Shown here: piece by piece, positions 45,001 through 53,211 of the stretch
Position numbering within the stretch: position 1 is the first letter of the stretch
Layout: each line of letters starts with the position of its first letter
Source: Simiduia litorea
GTDB taxonomy: Bacteria; Pseudomonadota; Gammaproteobacteria; Pseudomonadales; Cellvibrionaceae
NCBI RefSeq assembly: GCF_042853465.1
Contig: NZ_AP031497.1
Coordinates: 3,968,001-4,032,000, forward strand
Length of the DNA stretch: 64,000 nt
Reading direction: 5' to 3'
Translations under genes and position numbers: made by a program
The notes under the pieces: generated by a model
Databases searched by the model: none
What the model was told of the DNA's origin: nothing
What the model saw: the letters and a program-made list of their open reading frames with translations, nothing else

Positions 45001-47370
45001 GATACTCGATAGCACACGGCTAGCCGCATCCACAACCGACTGGGCCTTCTGCTGCTGCTCATCGAGTAACTTTTGCTTATGACCCTCAAAGGCCTCATAA
45101 ACTTCTTCGCGCTTGCCGATAATCTCCGACAGAAACTGATCATATTCACTAAACTGGCTTTCAAACTCTTCTAGCTGCACCAGCAAGCGCGATAACTGCT
45201 CATCGCACTTTTCTGGCGTGTCAGCCAAACTCAAGGCGTTATTGATACTCTGACTAAATAATTTGAACTGAGCGCCAAACTGCGCCGTCGCCTCGGTCGA
45301 ACCTAAGCTTTTGTATTTATTGCGCGCGATGGCCCGGCTCTGGTTGAGCAAGCCGTACACTTCAGAAATTGCATCGACGATGCGCGTCGTGACAGTGGCG
45401 TCGTCGCCCTGCAAGGTGCTCATCAGCTCGGTGAGCAAATCGAGCTCGGCCGCTGCTTGATCAATATGTTCGATGCATGGTGTGAGCTCCGCCCTAACCT
45501 CTGCCTTCTGCACCGATGCTTGAATCTGCTCAATTTTTTCGTGATAAGGCGAGAGCGCTTTTTCGTCGGCGAGAAAACCTAATGTGCGCTCACTTAAATT
45601 AGCCTCAGCCGCTTCAAGCTCCTGAGTTAGCGCTTCGATAACTTTGAGATCGATATAGCGGTAGCCAGAGATACTGACTAAATGGCCTCGCTGCCGGCGC
45701 AACTTAGTCAGCATAGAAACAAATTGATCGGCGCTCTGCCATTCATCGGGCCGCACCGCGCGCAATATCTCCACCTGGATTTTCTTCGCGTCTGCCAGTG
45801 CTTTACTCGACTGCAGCTGAATGGACTGAACCTTTTCAAATTCGTCAATAACCAGTTCAGCAGTAGCGGAAACATCTTTCAAGACTTGGGCCAGCTCGCC
45901 CATCGCTTCATCCGCGACCCAATAGTGTTCGTCGAATATTTTTTTCGCCGCTAGGTTTAGCTCTTCATAAATTTTAGCGGATACCTCGGGATTTTCGATC
46001 AAACGAGTAAGACTTAATAAATTTGAAACGCCACGCACCAGTTCAGAATTGCCAATTTTTCCGAATGCCGTCTTGCTGGGTGGCAATTTACTGGCGAATT
46101 CAGCGCTAAAGAAGGGCGTAGTCCAAATTTGCATGGGGTGCACGCGCGTTGGTTCATCGCCGGCGCTAAAAATCACCAAGGTGCCATCGTCAGCCAAGGC
46201 GTAACCGTGGCAGGTAATCGGGTTTTTAAGGCTTTTCTCAATCATGTTATAAGAGAGTAAAACCAGAACACCATCAACCGGCTCATAGAATACATAAAGC
46301 ACATCTTCGCCATTGGGCGAGCGCACTACACGCTTGATTTTTAGGCCATTGGTGCGTTCTTCAAAGGTTTTGTGCTCGCCGGTTTGCAAGTAGTAGCCAC
46401 CGGGGAAAATAATGCCGTGATCTTCCGGCAACTGCACGCAAGACATACCGATGGCGTCAATACGCAGTACTTTCTGGGTTAACGTATTAAATACAAAGTA
46501 GCGCCACAACTCTTCCCGATAGGGTTTTACCTTAAGTAAGATCAAGGCGCCTACACGTGCGTAAGCAATATCAGCATCATCTAAGGATTGGGTTTTGTCG
46601 TCGACTGGTTCGCGAAAGATACCTAAGCCGTCTTCCGTGTTGTTTTCCACCTTAATAGTTAAATCGCCGCCCACGGTTTCCACAAATACAGTGTCTTCAA
46701 TATTTACATGCGGGTGCTTGCCGTGCACGCTGTGCTCGCGCGTCGTCTCTATCCAGGTAAAATCAAAGGCAGGCGGCAGGGAGATATCGCGCTCACCGCG
46801 ATTATCGATATATTTTACGGTTTTCCCGTCAGCCGAAATTGACCAGCGAAATACCCGCAAATCATCTAAGCGCTCGCCAATCTGGAAGCCCGCGAGTAGC
46901 TTGCCGTCCTTGACGCTTAACTCGATCAGCTTGGTGTGCTTGTAGTAGCGATAGAGCTCGCTAAAGTCGTTAACGAAACCTCTATCAGCTAAAAAAGTAC
47001 CTTCAGCTGCCACCTGCTCTAGATCGGTATCCGAATCATTGGAACCAAGCTTGAACAGCGAGAAAACATCCTCTACCGCGGTTTCTTTCTTTAACCCAAT
47101 AAAGACGTTGTAACCGAATAAGAGATATTCACCAACTTGAACAATGTCTCTTGGCACACAGTTATTGACCGTTCGAATGCGAGTGCGCGCACTAACGGCC
47201 ATATCTGAGCTACCGAACTCCTGCAAGCGGCGCTGGTTAACGGAGCCTGCAATCTGCTTCAGCGATTGCCCTTGTGCGACCAAACGCTTGCGAATAATCT
47301 CGTAAGCACCGCCTTGTGCAACCGCATCGTCAACGACGCCGTCTTGGGCTGGCTTCGCAGCTTCGCTCAT
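42082..47370 (-). CDS. Giant AAA ATPase ('DNA repair ATPase' type, DUF3686-like)
   Basis: 1762 aa, start at MSEAAKPAQD with AAGGA 9 bases upstream. About 1-480: beta-rich, repeated strand blocks (propeller-like by eye). About 480-900: long coiled coils. About 950-1250: helical. AAA core near residue 1300: Walker A PPGYGKTTLMEYV, Walker B VMLYLDDIQH, then FISLCDGTRRIEGVWR and VVMAGNPYTESGEAFKIP (MoxR-like), and a helical lid to the end. Genome annotation calls relatives 'DNA repair ATPase' with no solid evidence; its place between flotillin and PspA homologues points to a membrane-remodelling or disassembly role, by inference. Largest gene in the window. Confidence 0.85.
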   Translation of the reverse strand: MSEAAKPAQDGVVDDAVAQGGAYEIIRKRLVAQGQSLKQIAGSVNQRRLQEFGSSDMAVSARTRIRTVNNCVPRDIVQVGEYLLFGYNVFIGLKKETAVEDVFSLFKLGSNDSDTDLEQVAAEGTFLADRGFVNDFSELYRYYKHTKLIELSVKDGKLLAGFQIGERLDDLRVFRWSISADGKTVKYIDNRGERDISLPPAFDFTWIETTREHSVHGKHPHVNIEDTVFVETVGGDLTIKVENNTEDGLGIFREPVDDKTQSLDDADIAYARVGALILLKVKPYREELWRYFVFNTLTQKVLRIDAIGMSCVQLPEDHGIIFPGGYYLQTGEHKTFEERTNGLKIKRVVRSPNGEDVLYVFYEPVDGVLVLLSYNMIEKSLKNPITCHGYALADDGTLVIFSAGDEPTRVHPMQIWTTPFFSAEFASKLPPSKTAFGKIGNSELVRGVSNLLSLTRLIENPEVSAKIYEELNLAAKKIFDEHYWVADEAMGELAQVLKDVSATAELVIDEFEKVQSIQLQSSKALADAKKIQVEILRAVRPDEWQSADQFVSMLTKLRRQRGHLVSISGYRYIDLKVIEALTQELEAAEANLSERTLGFLADEKALSPYHEKIEQIQASVQKAEVRAELTPCIEHIDQAAAELDLLTELMSTLQGDDATVTTRIVDAISEVYGLLNQSRAIARNKYKSLGSTEATAQFGAQFKLFSQSINNALSLADTPEKCDEQLSRLLVQLEEFESQFSEYDQFLSEIIGKREEVYEAFEGHKQKLLDEQQQKAQSVVDAASRVLSSIEKRTLKFTDKDELNTYFASDALVLKVREFSERLRGLNSAVKADDVDARFKAVKEQALRSLRDKSDIFEAGGSVIKLGPRHRFSVNTQELDLTIIPRNNKLNIHLLGTDYYEPIDDAELNALSDYWQLNLESETERVYRGEYLAYSLLEAAQAGEDGLSQSLLQEALLDETKLANMVKTFAAPRYKEGYEKGIHDSDATKILQALLPALDAADLLRFDPQCRALAQVFWASFVDVSDNASLSESKVKQWQQRAQSAALLNTLFASGKAIALLEQEVHAAMSHWAEAQCVDTSAHNTERAAKYLVAELARDQFAFITSKYARALQVSLQSAMDDVVWARFQSVLENLDQRPGEKLRVISVWLDALTEHQKSEQARHFIPEAAALLAAKNLRRRDTEADLQLSVEGMLGDHPLLHQGRLSLEVDSFLLRMAHHRRVVVAGYHQYHKVRQSIVERERKGLKLNEFKARPLSSFVRNRLINESYLPLIGDNLAKQMGTVGENKRTDLMGLLMMISPPGYGKTTLMEYVANRLGLIFMKINCPSLGHNVLSLDPEQAPNATARQELVKLNLGLEMGNNVMLYLDDIQHTDPEFLQKFISLCDGTRRIEGVWRKQTKTYDMRGKKFCVVMAGNPYTESGEAFKIPDMLANRADIYNLGDILGGMDEQFALSYIENSLTSNPILAPLATRDMADVYKLVKMAQGESIATTDLSHAYSSSEIGEITGVLKKMMVVRDVVLKINQQYIISAAQDDKYRTEPAFKLQGSYRNMNKMTEKISAVMNDAELMQMIADHYLGEAQLLTTGAEANLLKLAELRGNMTEQQAERWQAIKKDFMRNKAMGGDDADAGGKIVAQLVDMVASVQSLREAVLTAQAKPQSETSAREPLVLAILGIAKSLEKLAPKVEVINQPVPGIDRMLTALADTIENSIFPLVRSMDKKLEIDLKTHDKMQDVSQQLRVLAAGNKRSVKNKDPDKSADKD

Positions 47371-47427
47371 GGTGTATTCCTTATCCACTAAAGAGAGGCA
47401 AACGAGGGGAGCCGCGCTCCCCAATCA

Positions 47428-49323
47428 TTACGCGCTAGGCGTATCTTTGTTGACGTCTGCAACAGGCGTATCGACGAGGCGATGTAAGATTGCCTGCAGC
47501 GTTCCGCTCTTTTCAGCAAGCCCGTCGATAGCTTTACCAATAGACAAAGACTTGGCGAAGTTATTGAAGAAGTGATCTTCACCACCCACAATATCAATCT
47601 TGGCTTTCTGCAGTGCAGTGGCCAACACTTCGGCATTTTCCTTGGCGATTTCCTTACCGGCATCAATAGACGCTAACGCCTCTTTCAATGCTGTTTCTAG
47701 CCCCATACGGAACTCTTCGTGCGCACGCGCCTGGGCGCTCATGCTGTTCATTGCACCGAACTTCTCAACCAATCCATCGGCTTCAGCCTTAAATTGCTCG
47801 CGCGTTACTTCCGCATTGGCCATACCGATCTGACGAGCAGCACGCGCCTCTGAATCGCCTTTAGCGCCGATAACTTCGGCTTGCGCTTTACCGGTACCCA
47901 ACAGTGCATCAGCCTCTGCGTCGCCTTTAGCGCGAATAACGTTGGCTTCGGCTAGGCCTGGGGCCGCGCGCTCGGCTTGCACACCTTCCGCCATTTTCTT
48001 CTTCGCTTCAGCTTCTTTAGTGGTCGCCTCTAATTGGGCTTGAGCCAACAGCGTGATTTCCACTGACTTATGCTTAGCGGCCTGCTCTTCAGCTTCAGCG
48101 GCTTTCACTTGCTTAACTTTATCTTCTTCGGCCAGCGCCTCTGCTGCCAACACTTTGGTTTGCTTAGCGCGATCAGCCTCTGACACTTCGCGCACTTCTT
48201 TAATGCGCTCTTCTTCGATGGCCACCGTCTTATCGACAGCGACGCGCTCGCGTATCACATTAGCGATTTCTTTCTTCTCAACTTCTACGGCTTTTTCAGC
48301 TTCAATACGTTGAATTTCAACTTCTCGCTCGCGCGCAACGATTTCCAGATCCCGCGCTCGTGTGACTTTTTCTTCTTCGATAGCGACCGCACGCAAACGG
48401 TTCTGACCGGCCACTTCGATTTCACGCTGCTGGTTTTCAGTTTTAACTGCCAAATCTTGATTAACTTGGATGGTGGTAGATTCAGCCCTCAAGCGCTCCT
48501 CTTCCTGAACCTTTTTGGTCTCCGCTTCTTCTCGGGCACGAATAGTGGCGATTTCGCGCTCTTGCTTGGCCTCGGCATCTGATTGCTGGCGCTCTAGGGC
48601 AAGCATGGCCTCAACGGTTTCAACATTTTTCTTTTTGATCGCCAGCTCTTCATCGCGCTCTAACACATTGGTGCGCACATTTTGCACCGCGGTCAACTCG
48701 GTAATTTTCTTGATGCCCTCGGCATCCATGATATTACTGGGGTCGAGCGACGATTTCGGCGTTTGCTCCAAGTAGTCAATGGCCACATCTTCGAGCACAT
48801 AGCCATTTAGATCTTCGCCAATGACCGCGACAATTTTTTCCCGAAATTGCATTCTATTTTCAAACAAATTGACGAATTCAATTTGTTTGCCAACCGTTTT
48901 CAGCGCTTCAGAAAATTTCGCATTAAACAGCAAGTTAACCGCTTCGCGATCCGAGGCGCGACTGGCGCCAATAGACTTAGCCACTTTCAAAACATCTTCG
49001 GCGGTTTCATTCACCCGCAGATAGAAAGCAACAGTAATATCGGCACGCATATTGTCCGCACAGATAAGACCATCTTTGCCGCGCCTATCCACTTCCAAGG
49101 TAATCAATGAAATCTTCATTAATTCTTTTTTGTGGATTACCGGATAAACCAATGCACCGGTAAAATATACTTTGGGCTGCCTAGATGTATCATTTACGAT
49201 CAGCGCTACGCCTTGCTCTACTTTAAAATAAAAGGCCTTAACCAGCGCCGCGAAGCCCAAAAACAATACTAATACGAATCCGACACTCATTAGAATTGGC
49301 ATAAATCCAGTAAGATCAGCCAT
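47428..49323 (-). CDS. Flotillin family protein (YqiK-like)
   Basis: 631 aa. N-terminal membrane helix (ILMSVGFVLVLFLGFAALVKAF), SPFH domain (about 40-220: FKVEQGVALIVNDTSRQ, ICADNMRADITVAFYLRVN), then a very long Glu/Ala/Lys coiled coil (about 225-560) with the flotillin-type AEAEADALLG-like repeats (NVIRAKGDAEADALLGTG), and a C-terminal helical tail. Forms membrane microdomain scaffolds in the inner membrane. 57 bases upstream of the ATPase; 41 after the YqiJ-like gene, the classical yqiJ-yqiK order. Confidence 0.92.
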   Translation of the reverse strand: MADLTGFMPILMSVGFVLVLFLGFAALVKAFYFKVEQGVALIVNDTSRQPKVYFTGALVYPVIHKKELMKISLITLEVDRRGKDGLICADNMRADITVAFYLRVNETAEDVLKVAKSIGASRASDREAVNLLFNAKFSEALKTVGKQIEFVNLFENRMQFREKIVAVIGEDLNGYVLEDVAIDYLEQTPKSSLDPSNIMDAEGIKKITELTAVQNVRTNVLERDEELAIKKKNVETVEAMLALERQQSDAEAKQEREIATIRAREEAETKKVQEEERLRAESTTIQVNQDLAVKTENQQREIEVAGQNRLRAVAIEEEKVTRARDLEIVAREREVEIQRIEAEKAVEVEKKEIANVIRERVAVDKTVAIEEERIKEVREVSEADRAKQTKVLAAEALAEEDKVKQVKAAEAEEQAAKHKSVEITLLAQAQLEATTKEAEAKKKMAEGVQAERAAPGLAEANVIRAKGDAEADALLGTGKAQAEVIGAKGDSEARAARQIGMANAEVTREQFKAEADGLVEKFGAMNSMSAQARAHEEFRMGLETALKEALASIDAGKEIAKENAEVLATALQKAKIDIVGGEDHFFNNFAKSLSIGKAIDGLAEKSGTLQAILHRLVDTPVADVNKDTPSA

Positions 49324-49364
49324 AGTGGTTACTCCATTTCCAAAAAACTAAGGTTTTATTTAAG

Positions 49365-50057
49365 TCATTGACCGGAAAATTCTGCTTCCGATATAACTTT
49401 GTAGGTATTTGATGCGACCTCGTGCTCTAACAGAACCACCCGATCACCTTTAACAAATTCAATACCGGGCTCGCAGCGCACTTTGAGCAGCAACCCAGCA
49501 CCGCCATCAGATAACACAGCCTCACCAAAATTCGAATTAACTACGGAACTGCGAACGATCGCTGTTTGACCGATGATAAACTTTACTGATTGCTGGCGCG
49601 CATTTTGAAAAAACGGTCGCATTGGTTTAATTAACTGACCAGTAATTATCACCGCCACATACAGAGATGCGAAGAGCACCGGCAAACCAAGCAAATAGCG
49701 CATTATGCCATCCGGCACCCAACCAAACAGAAAATGCACAAGGTAGTAACAAATCAGCCAGCCGAATAGTGCAATAAGCGACACGATAATGGTGACGGGC
49801 ACGCCTTGGAGACCAAACTTCAGCATCAAGGCCGCCAATACATCGGGCGTTGAGTGGCCGCTATCGGCATTGATATCTAGGTCGCCGTCCATATCCGGCA
49901 CATCGAAATCGAGCATATCAATATCGACGAAACCCAGAACCGCAACTAGCCAATACAACAGGCACAAAATTAGGAGGAAGCTAAAAATAGCGGTCGGAAA
50001 TGACGTTAAATTTTGGTAAAAGGGGTCCATTTTATCGGATAGTAGTATTGCGAACAT
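49365..50057 (-). CDS. YqiJ-like NfeD-family membrane protein
   Basis: 230 aa. Helix 1 (about 18-45), an acidic Asp-rich periplasmic or cytoplasmic loop (DIDMLDFDVPDMDGDLDINA), two further helices (VTIIVSLIALFGWLICYYLV; YLLGLPVLFASLYVAVIITG) and a C-terminal OB-fold (about 150-228). Start kept at 50057 (GGGAG 8 bases before); MDPFYQNL at 50030 is an alternative. YqiJ proteins are partners of YqiK flotillins. Confidence 0.82.
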   Translation of the reverse strand: MFAILLSDKMDPFYQNLTSFPTAIFSFLLILCLLYWLVAVLGFVDIDMLDFDVPDMDGDLDINADSGHSTPDVLAALMLKFGLQGVPVTIIVSLIALFGWLICYYLVHFLFGWVPDGIMRYLLGLPVLFASLYVAVIITGQLIKPMRPFFQNARQQSVKFIIGQTAIVRSSVVNSNFGEAVLSDGGAGLLLKVRCEPGIEFVKGDRVVLLEHEVASNTYKVISEAEFSGQ

Positions 50058-50130
50058 GCCCCAACTCCCTGGTCAATTTTTGCACGCCGTAGCGCTGCCC
50101 GAAATGCGCCCCTGCACGGGGCGCCCTAGC

Positions 50131-50820
50131 CTACGGCTTCTTATTTTTTAGTCGCTCGAGCACATCGGCGGCACTCGCTCCACTGGAGGCAATGCCGGCG
50201 GCCTCCAGCTTGGCCTGCAATGATACATCAGAATCTTCCTGTGCCAACTCCGAAGCAGCTGCCATCTGCGCAGATTTCAGCTCTTGGCGCTCTTTGATTC
50301 GCTCGAGCGAATCCATTGCTGTACGCATTTTTGAGTGTGAACCGCTGTGCCGCTCGGCGACTGCCGCCTGCGCGCGCTGCACATTATCCGTGGCCTTGAC
50401 CGTATCCACCTGTTGCTTTAATCGCTTCAAATTTTGCTCGGTCTGCTTGATAGCGGCGCGTAGCTTGTCGGCATTGGCAGCGTAAGCCTGCACCGATTCC
50501 TGCTCTTGCGTTAACTGATTTTCGAAATCAGCGATTTTACCAGCAACTTCCAGCGCCAACGCCTCATCAGATTTCTCGAGCGCTCTAACCGCATAACCTT
50601 CGTGCTCTTCAACCTTTTTCTGCAGACCGGCAACTTTTTGCTCGGCTAGCTTTTGCCGCGCAATAATCTCTGCCAAACTATCTTTTGACAGCTTTAAGCC
50701 CTCAGAGGCGTCGCGCACCTCTTGGTCGAGAATTCGCAATGCTTGACTATCGACAATCGCCTCGCCAGCCTCATTTACGCCGCCACGCAAGGCCGTCATC
50801 ATTTTTGCCCAAATGTTCAT
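50131..50820 (-). CDS. PspA/IM30 family protein (YjfJ-like)
   Basis: 229 aa, almost entirely coiled coil: MNIWAKMMTALRGGVNEAGE, an amphipathic N-terminal helix, then helices with SKDSLAEIIARQKLAEQKVAG and RAQAAVAERHSGSHSKMRTAM, ending in the short ADVLERLKNK helix. ESCRT-III-like PspA proteins bind and repair stressed membranes. Lies 24 bases after the YjfI-like gene, as in the E. coli yjfI-yjfJ pair. Confidence 0.9.
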   Translation of the reverse strand: MNIWAKMMTALRGGVNEAGEAIVDSQALRILDQEVRDASEGLKLSKDSLAEIIARQKLAEQKVAGLQKKVEEHEGYAVRALEKSDEALALEVAGKIADFENQLTQEQESVQAYAANADKLRAAIKQTEQNLKRLKQQVDTVKATDNVQRAQAAVAERHSGSHSKMRTAMDSLERIKERQELKSAQMAAASELAQEDSDVSLQAKLEAAGIASSGASAADVLERLKNKKP

Positions 50821-50844
50821 AATGCTTTCTCCAAGTTACCAAAA

Positions 50845-51459
50845 CTAGCCGAGCAAATGCTCACCGTAGGCCTCTGTTGCCTGAATAACGTTACTTGCCA
50901 GAACCTCGATTTCGAACACGATATTCTGCAATGCCGACGCCGAACTTAACGCGCCAAACATGTGGTAGTAGTCGCCGTCTGCACCCAAATTATCTAAACT
51001 GATGGTCGATAACGGAAAGTACTTGTGCGTACGTAAAACCATCTCGTTAAAGGCCGCAACATCTTTAACCTCGGACATCGACCACAATAGCGACTCAACA
51101 ATGATTTGTTCACCCACGACGGTTAGGAACACTGGGAGGTCGCCATATTCTTTCATAACGATGTGCAACGCCGGCTCCACGCCATCAATTAATTCGACAC
51201 TGGCCCGGCGTTGACCGGCAAACAAATCACTCTCTTGCAGTGCCGCATATAGGGTAGCGGTCGTCCAAGCTTGTAATTCCTGCATAAGTATTGCTCCTTT
51301 TTCACTTCCTATTTCGCCCGGTTCGCGCAGCAACTTTTCGTAACGCAATAACAGCTTGCTGTGCACTGGGAGAATCCAAACTTCCTTTTTAACCAGCCCC
51401 TGCTCGCGCAGCCGCTGGCGATACTCTCGTTGATAATGTGCAGATGATTTAGGCTTCAT
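50845..51459 (-). CDS. YjfI-like protein (DUF2170) with basic ribbon-helix-helix-like N-terminus
   Basis: 204 aa, first gene of the operon. Residues 1-50 (HYQREYRQRLREQGLVKKEV then WILPVHSKLLLRYEKLLREP) are basic and follow the strand-helix-helix pattern of small ribbon-helix-helix DNA-binding proteins; residues 55-204 are a DUF2170 domain (YjfI fold, related to CesT/Tir chaperones). The fusion suggests a regulator whose DUF2170 part senses PspA or its complex; this is inference. Operator-like palindromes begin 19 bases before its start codon. Confidence 0.78.
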   Translation of the reverse strand: MKPKSSAHYQREYRQRLREQGLVKKEVWILPVHSKLLLRYEKLLREPGEIGSEKGAILMQELQAWTTATLYAALQESDLFAGQRRASVELIDGVEPALHIVMKEYGDLPVFLTVVGEQIIVESLLWSMSEVKDVAAFNEMVLRTHKYFPLSTISLDNLGADGDYYHMFGALSSASALQNIVFEIEVLASNVIQATEAYGEHLLG

Positions 51460-51477
51460 AAACGCTACAGTAATAAA

Positions 51478-51533
51478 TTACATGTAAGAGCGCAAGAAAA
51501 TTACATGTAATAGATTGAAATAATTACATGTAA
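51478..51533. promoter_or_regulatory. Triple TTACATGTAA operator array of the YjfI-PspA-flotillin operon
   Basis: Three identical 10-bp palindromes start at 51478, 51501 and 51524, exactly 23 bp apart. A weaker AAACATGTAA copy is at 51583. They lie 19-74 bases before the first gene of the operon, where a promoter is expected. Confidence 0.85.
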
Positions 51534-51705
51534 GAGCATGCAGAACCGTGATATACACAGCGATATACGCGTAAGTCATTGAAAACATGTAAAATTTTAA
51601 AATGAAGAATTATAGGACTGACTCATAAGAACCCAGAAATAGGTGCCATGACAGAATAACGCGCTGGTATTCCATCAGGATGATTTAGAGACGGGCTTTA
51701 CCTAA

Positions 51706-53106
51706 CTAGAACTTGACCCGCATGGCCTGCGCCGTTAAGCAATATTTCCCTTGCTGCAGGAAATGGCAATAAGAGGCGTACTGCTCTTCATTTAACGCCT
51801 CGCCATTGGCGTCGACATAGAGCAAGGCAACCACGCGGCCATTGACCTCGAGCGGTGAAATAAAACACGGCTGCATACCAATCAGCGCCTTAAGCGGCTC
51901 GGGGAACAAGTGCTGACTTTTATTTACCCTTTCCAGTGAAAACCATTGCGGCGCTTTGAACAAAAGCGCCTCTGAAAATAGCTGCACGGTGGCGTCACTA
52001 AAATGCAGGCGTTCGCGCCAAACTACCGCGTCGGGGCCGGCCGTGTATCTGGCCACCAAGGTATTTTTCATCACCAACACCAGCGCCACCCGCGCCAGAC
52101 CGGCACCATGGTGCAGACCACGCACAATCAGTTGGTAAACGTGATCCGTATCCGAACCCAGCTGCGCCGCCGACGACAGTTCGCGCAAAACCGAAAGTTG
52201 AATTTTTTCATCGGCCTTTAATGGCAGTCGAGCGAGCGCTTGAACCTGTGAGCCAGGAATAAAATCAACCAATCCTGCGGCGCCAAAGATCGACGCCAAT
52301 TCGCCCGCCGAATCTGCGATGCGAATTGCATCAGCAGTGGCCTGTACGATACTCACCTTTCTAACACTCGCCACCTGCTTGAGTACTTGCTGCGCTTCTT
52401 TACTGTGCCAACCGAAGCGACTGACCTGACTGATCGCCTCACCCATGCGAATCGCATTAATAGATGGCGAAGGCGAGCTGCTCGGATTCAATGCCTGTTC
52501 CAGTAAACTACTCAAATGCCAGCGATGCACCAGCTCCCGCGTCAAGGACCGAAACTGCAAACCCAGCACTGTTTCACAGGCATCGTGCTCGCTCACCCCC
52601 CCGGTCAACAGTTCATCTAGCTCATCCGCTTGCGCTTCCCCCTTAGACCAAACCGCCAGTTCACCCACATGAAACAGCAACGCTGCCACAAACACTTGTT
52701 CGGCCGCATCTTGATCTGTCGTTGGCGCCAGAAACTTCGCTTGCAGCGCCGCATGAAACGCGCGCGCCATGGACTGCAGTAAACGCTCGCGCGGTTGTGC
52801 ACCGAGCAACTGATCCACCAGCAAGAGCGAGATACAAATGCCCTTAACGCCCTCAAAACCCACTTGAATAATGGCGCGCGTCACGGTGTTAATTGCACCG
52901 CCCCCGGGGTTGTAATGAATACTGTTCGCCACCCTTAGGAGCTGAGAGGTAAGATTCGAATCTTTTAACACTGCATCAGACATATCATTGACGCGAGTAT
53001 CGGCGTTTGTCGTGAGCTCATTTAATTGCTCAATAACACGCCCAAGCACCGGTAGTTCGGCCGCATTTAATTTCTGCACCCAAGCTTGCAAACCGATAAC
53101 GGCCAT
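51706..53106 (-). CDS. HDOD domain signalling protein
   Basis: 466 aa. HDOD domain (about 5-210: LPVLGRVIEQLNELTTNADT, LTSQLLRVANSIHYNPGG, LLFHVGELAVW) followed by a GAF-like C-terminal domain (about 300-460). Start at ATG 53106 with AAGGA 7 bases upstream; TTG six bases earlier is an alternative. HDOD proteins regulate c-di-GMP, stress or cell-cycle pathways without a conserved catalytic site. Divergent from the TraF-like gene. Confidence 0.85.
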   Translation of the reverse strand: MAVIGLQAWVQKLNAAELPVLGRVIEQLNELTTNADTRVNDMSDAVLKDSNLTSQLLRVANSIHYNPGGGAINTVTRAIIQVGFEGVKGICISLLLVDQLLGAQPRERLLQSMARAFHAALQAKFLAPTTDQDAAEQVFVAALLFHVGELAVWSKGEAQADELDELLTGGVSEHDACETVLGLQFRSLTRELVHRWHLSSLLEQALNPSSSPSPSINAIRMGEAISQVSRFGWHSKEAQQVLKQVASVRKVSIVQATADAIRIADSAGELASIFGAAGLVDFIPGSQVQALARLPLKADEKIQLSVLRELSSAAQLGSDTDHVYQLIVRGLHHGAGLARVALVLVMKNTLVARYTAGPDAVVWRERLHFSDATVQLFSEALLFKAPQWFSLERVNKSQHLFPEPLKALIGMQPCFISPLEVNGRVVALLYVDANGEALNEEQYASYCHFLQQGKYCLTAQAMRVKF

Positions 53107-53173
53107 CGCCAAATCCTTAACATTGTCGCCTTAATGATCTTAAGCCTAGCAGTGCAAGCGCTAGGTTTGCCGC

Positions 53174-53179
53174 TATAAT
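53174..53179 (+). promoter_or_regulatory. Possible -10 box of the TraF-like gene
   Basis: TATAAT is an exact sigma-70 -10 match 33 bases before the ATG. I see no convincing -35 at the proper distance. Confidence 0.4.
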
Positions 53180-53211
53180 TCAAAATCAATCTAATACAGA
53201 GATAGCCCCTT

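Noticed and set aside
42082..47370. DNA repair function for the giant ATPase
   Set aside because: The name seems inherited in databases; I see no nuclease, helicase or DNA-binding motif, and the neighbours concern membranes.
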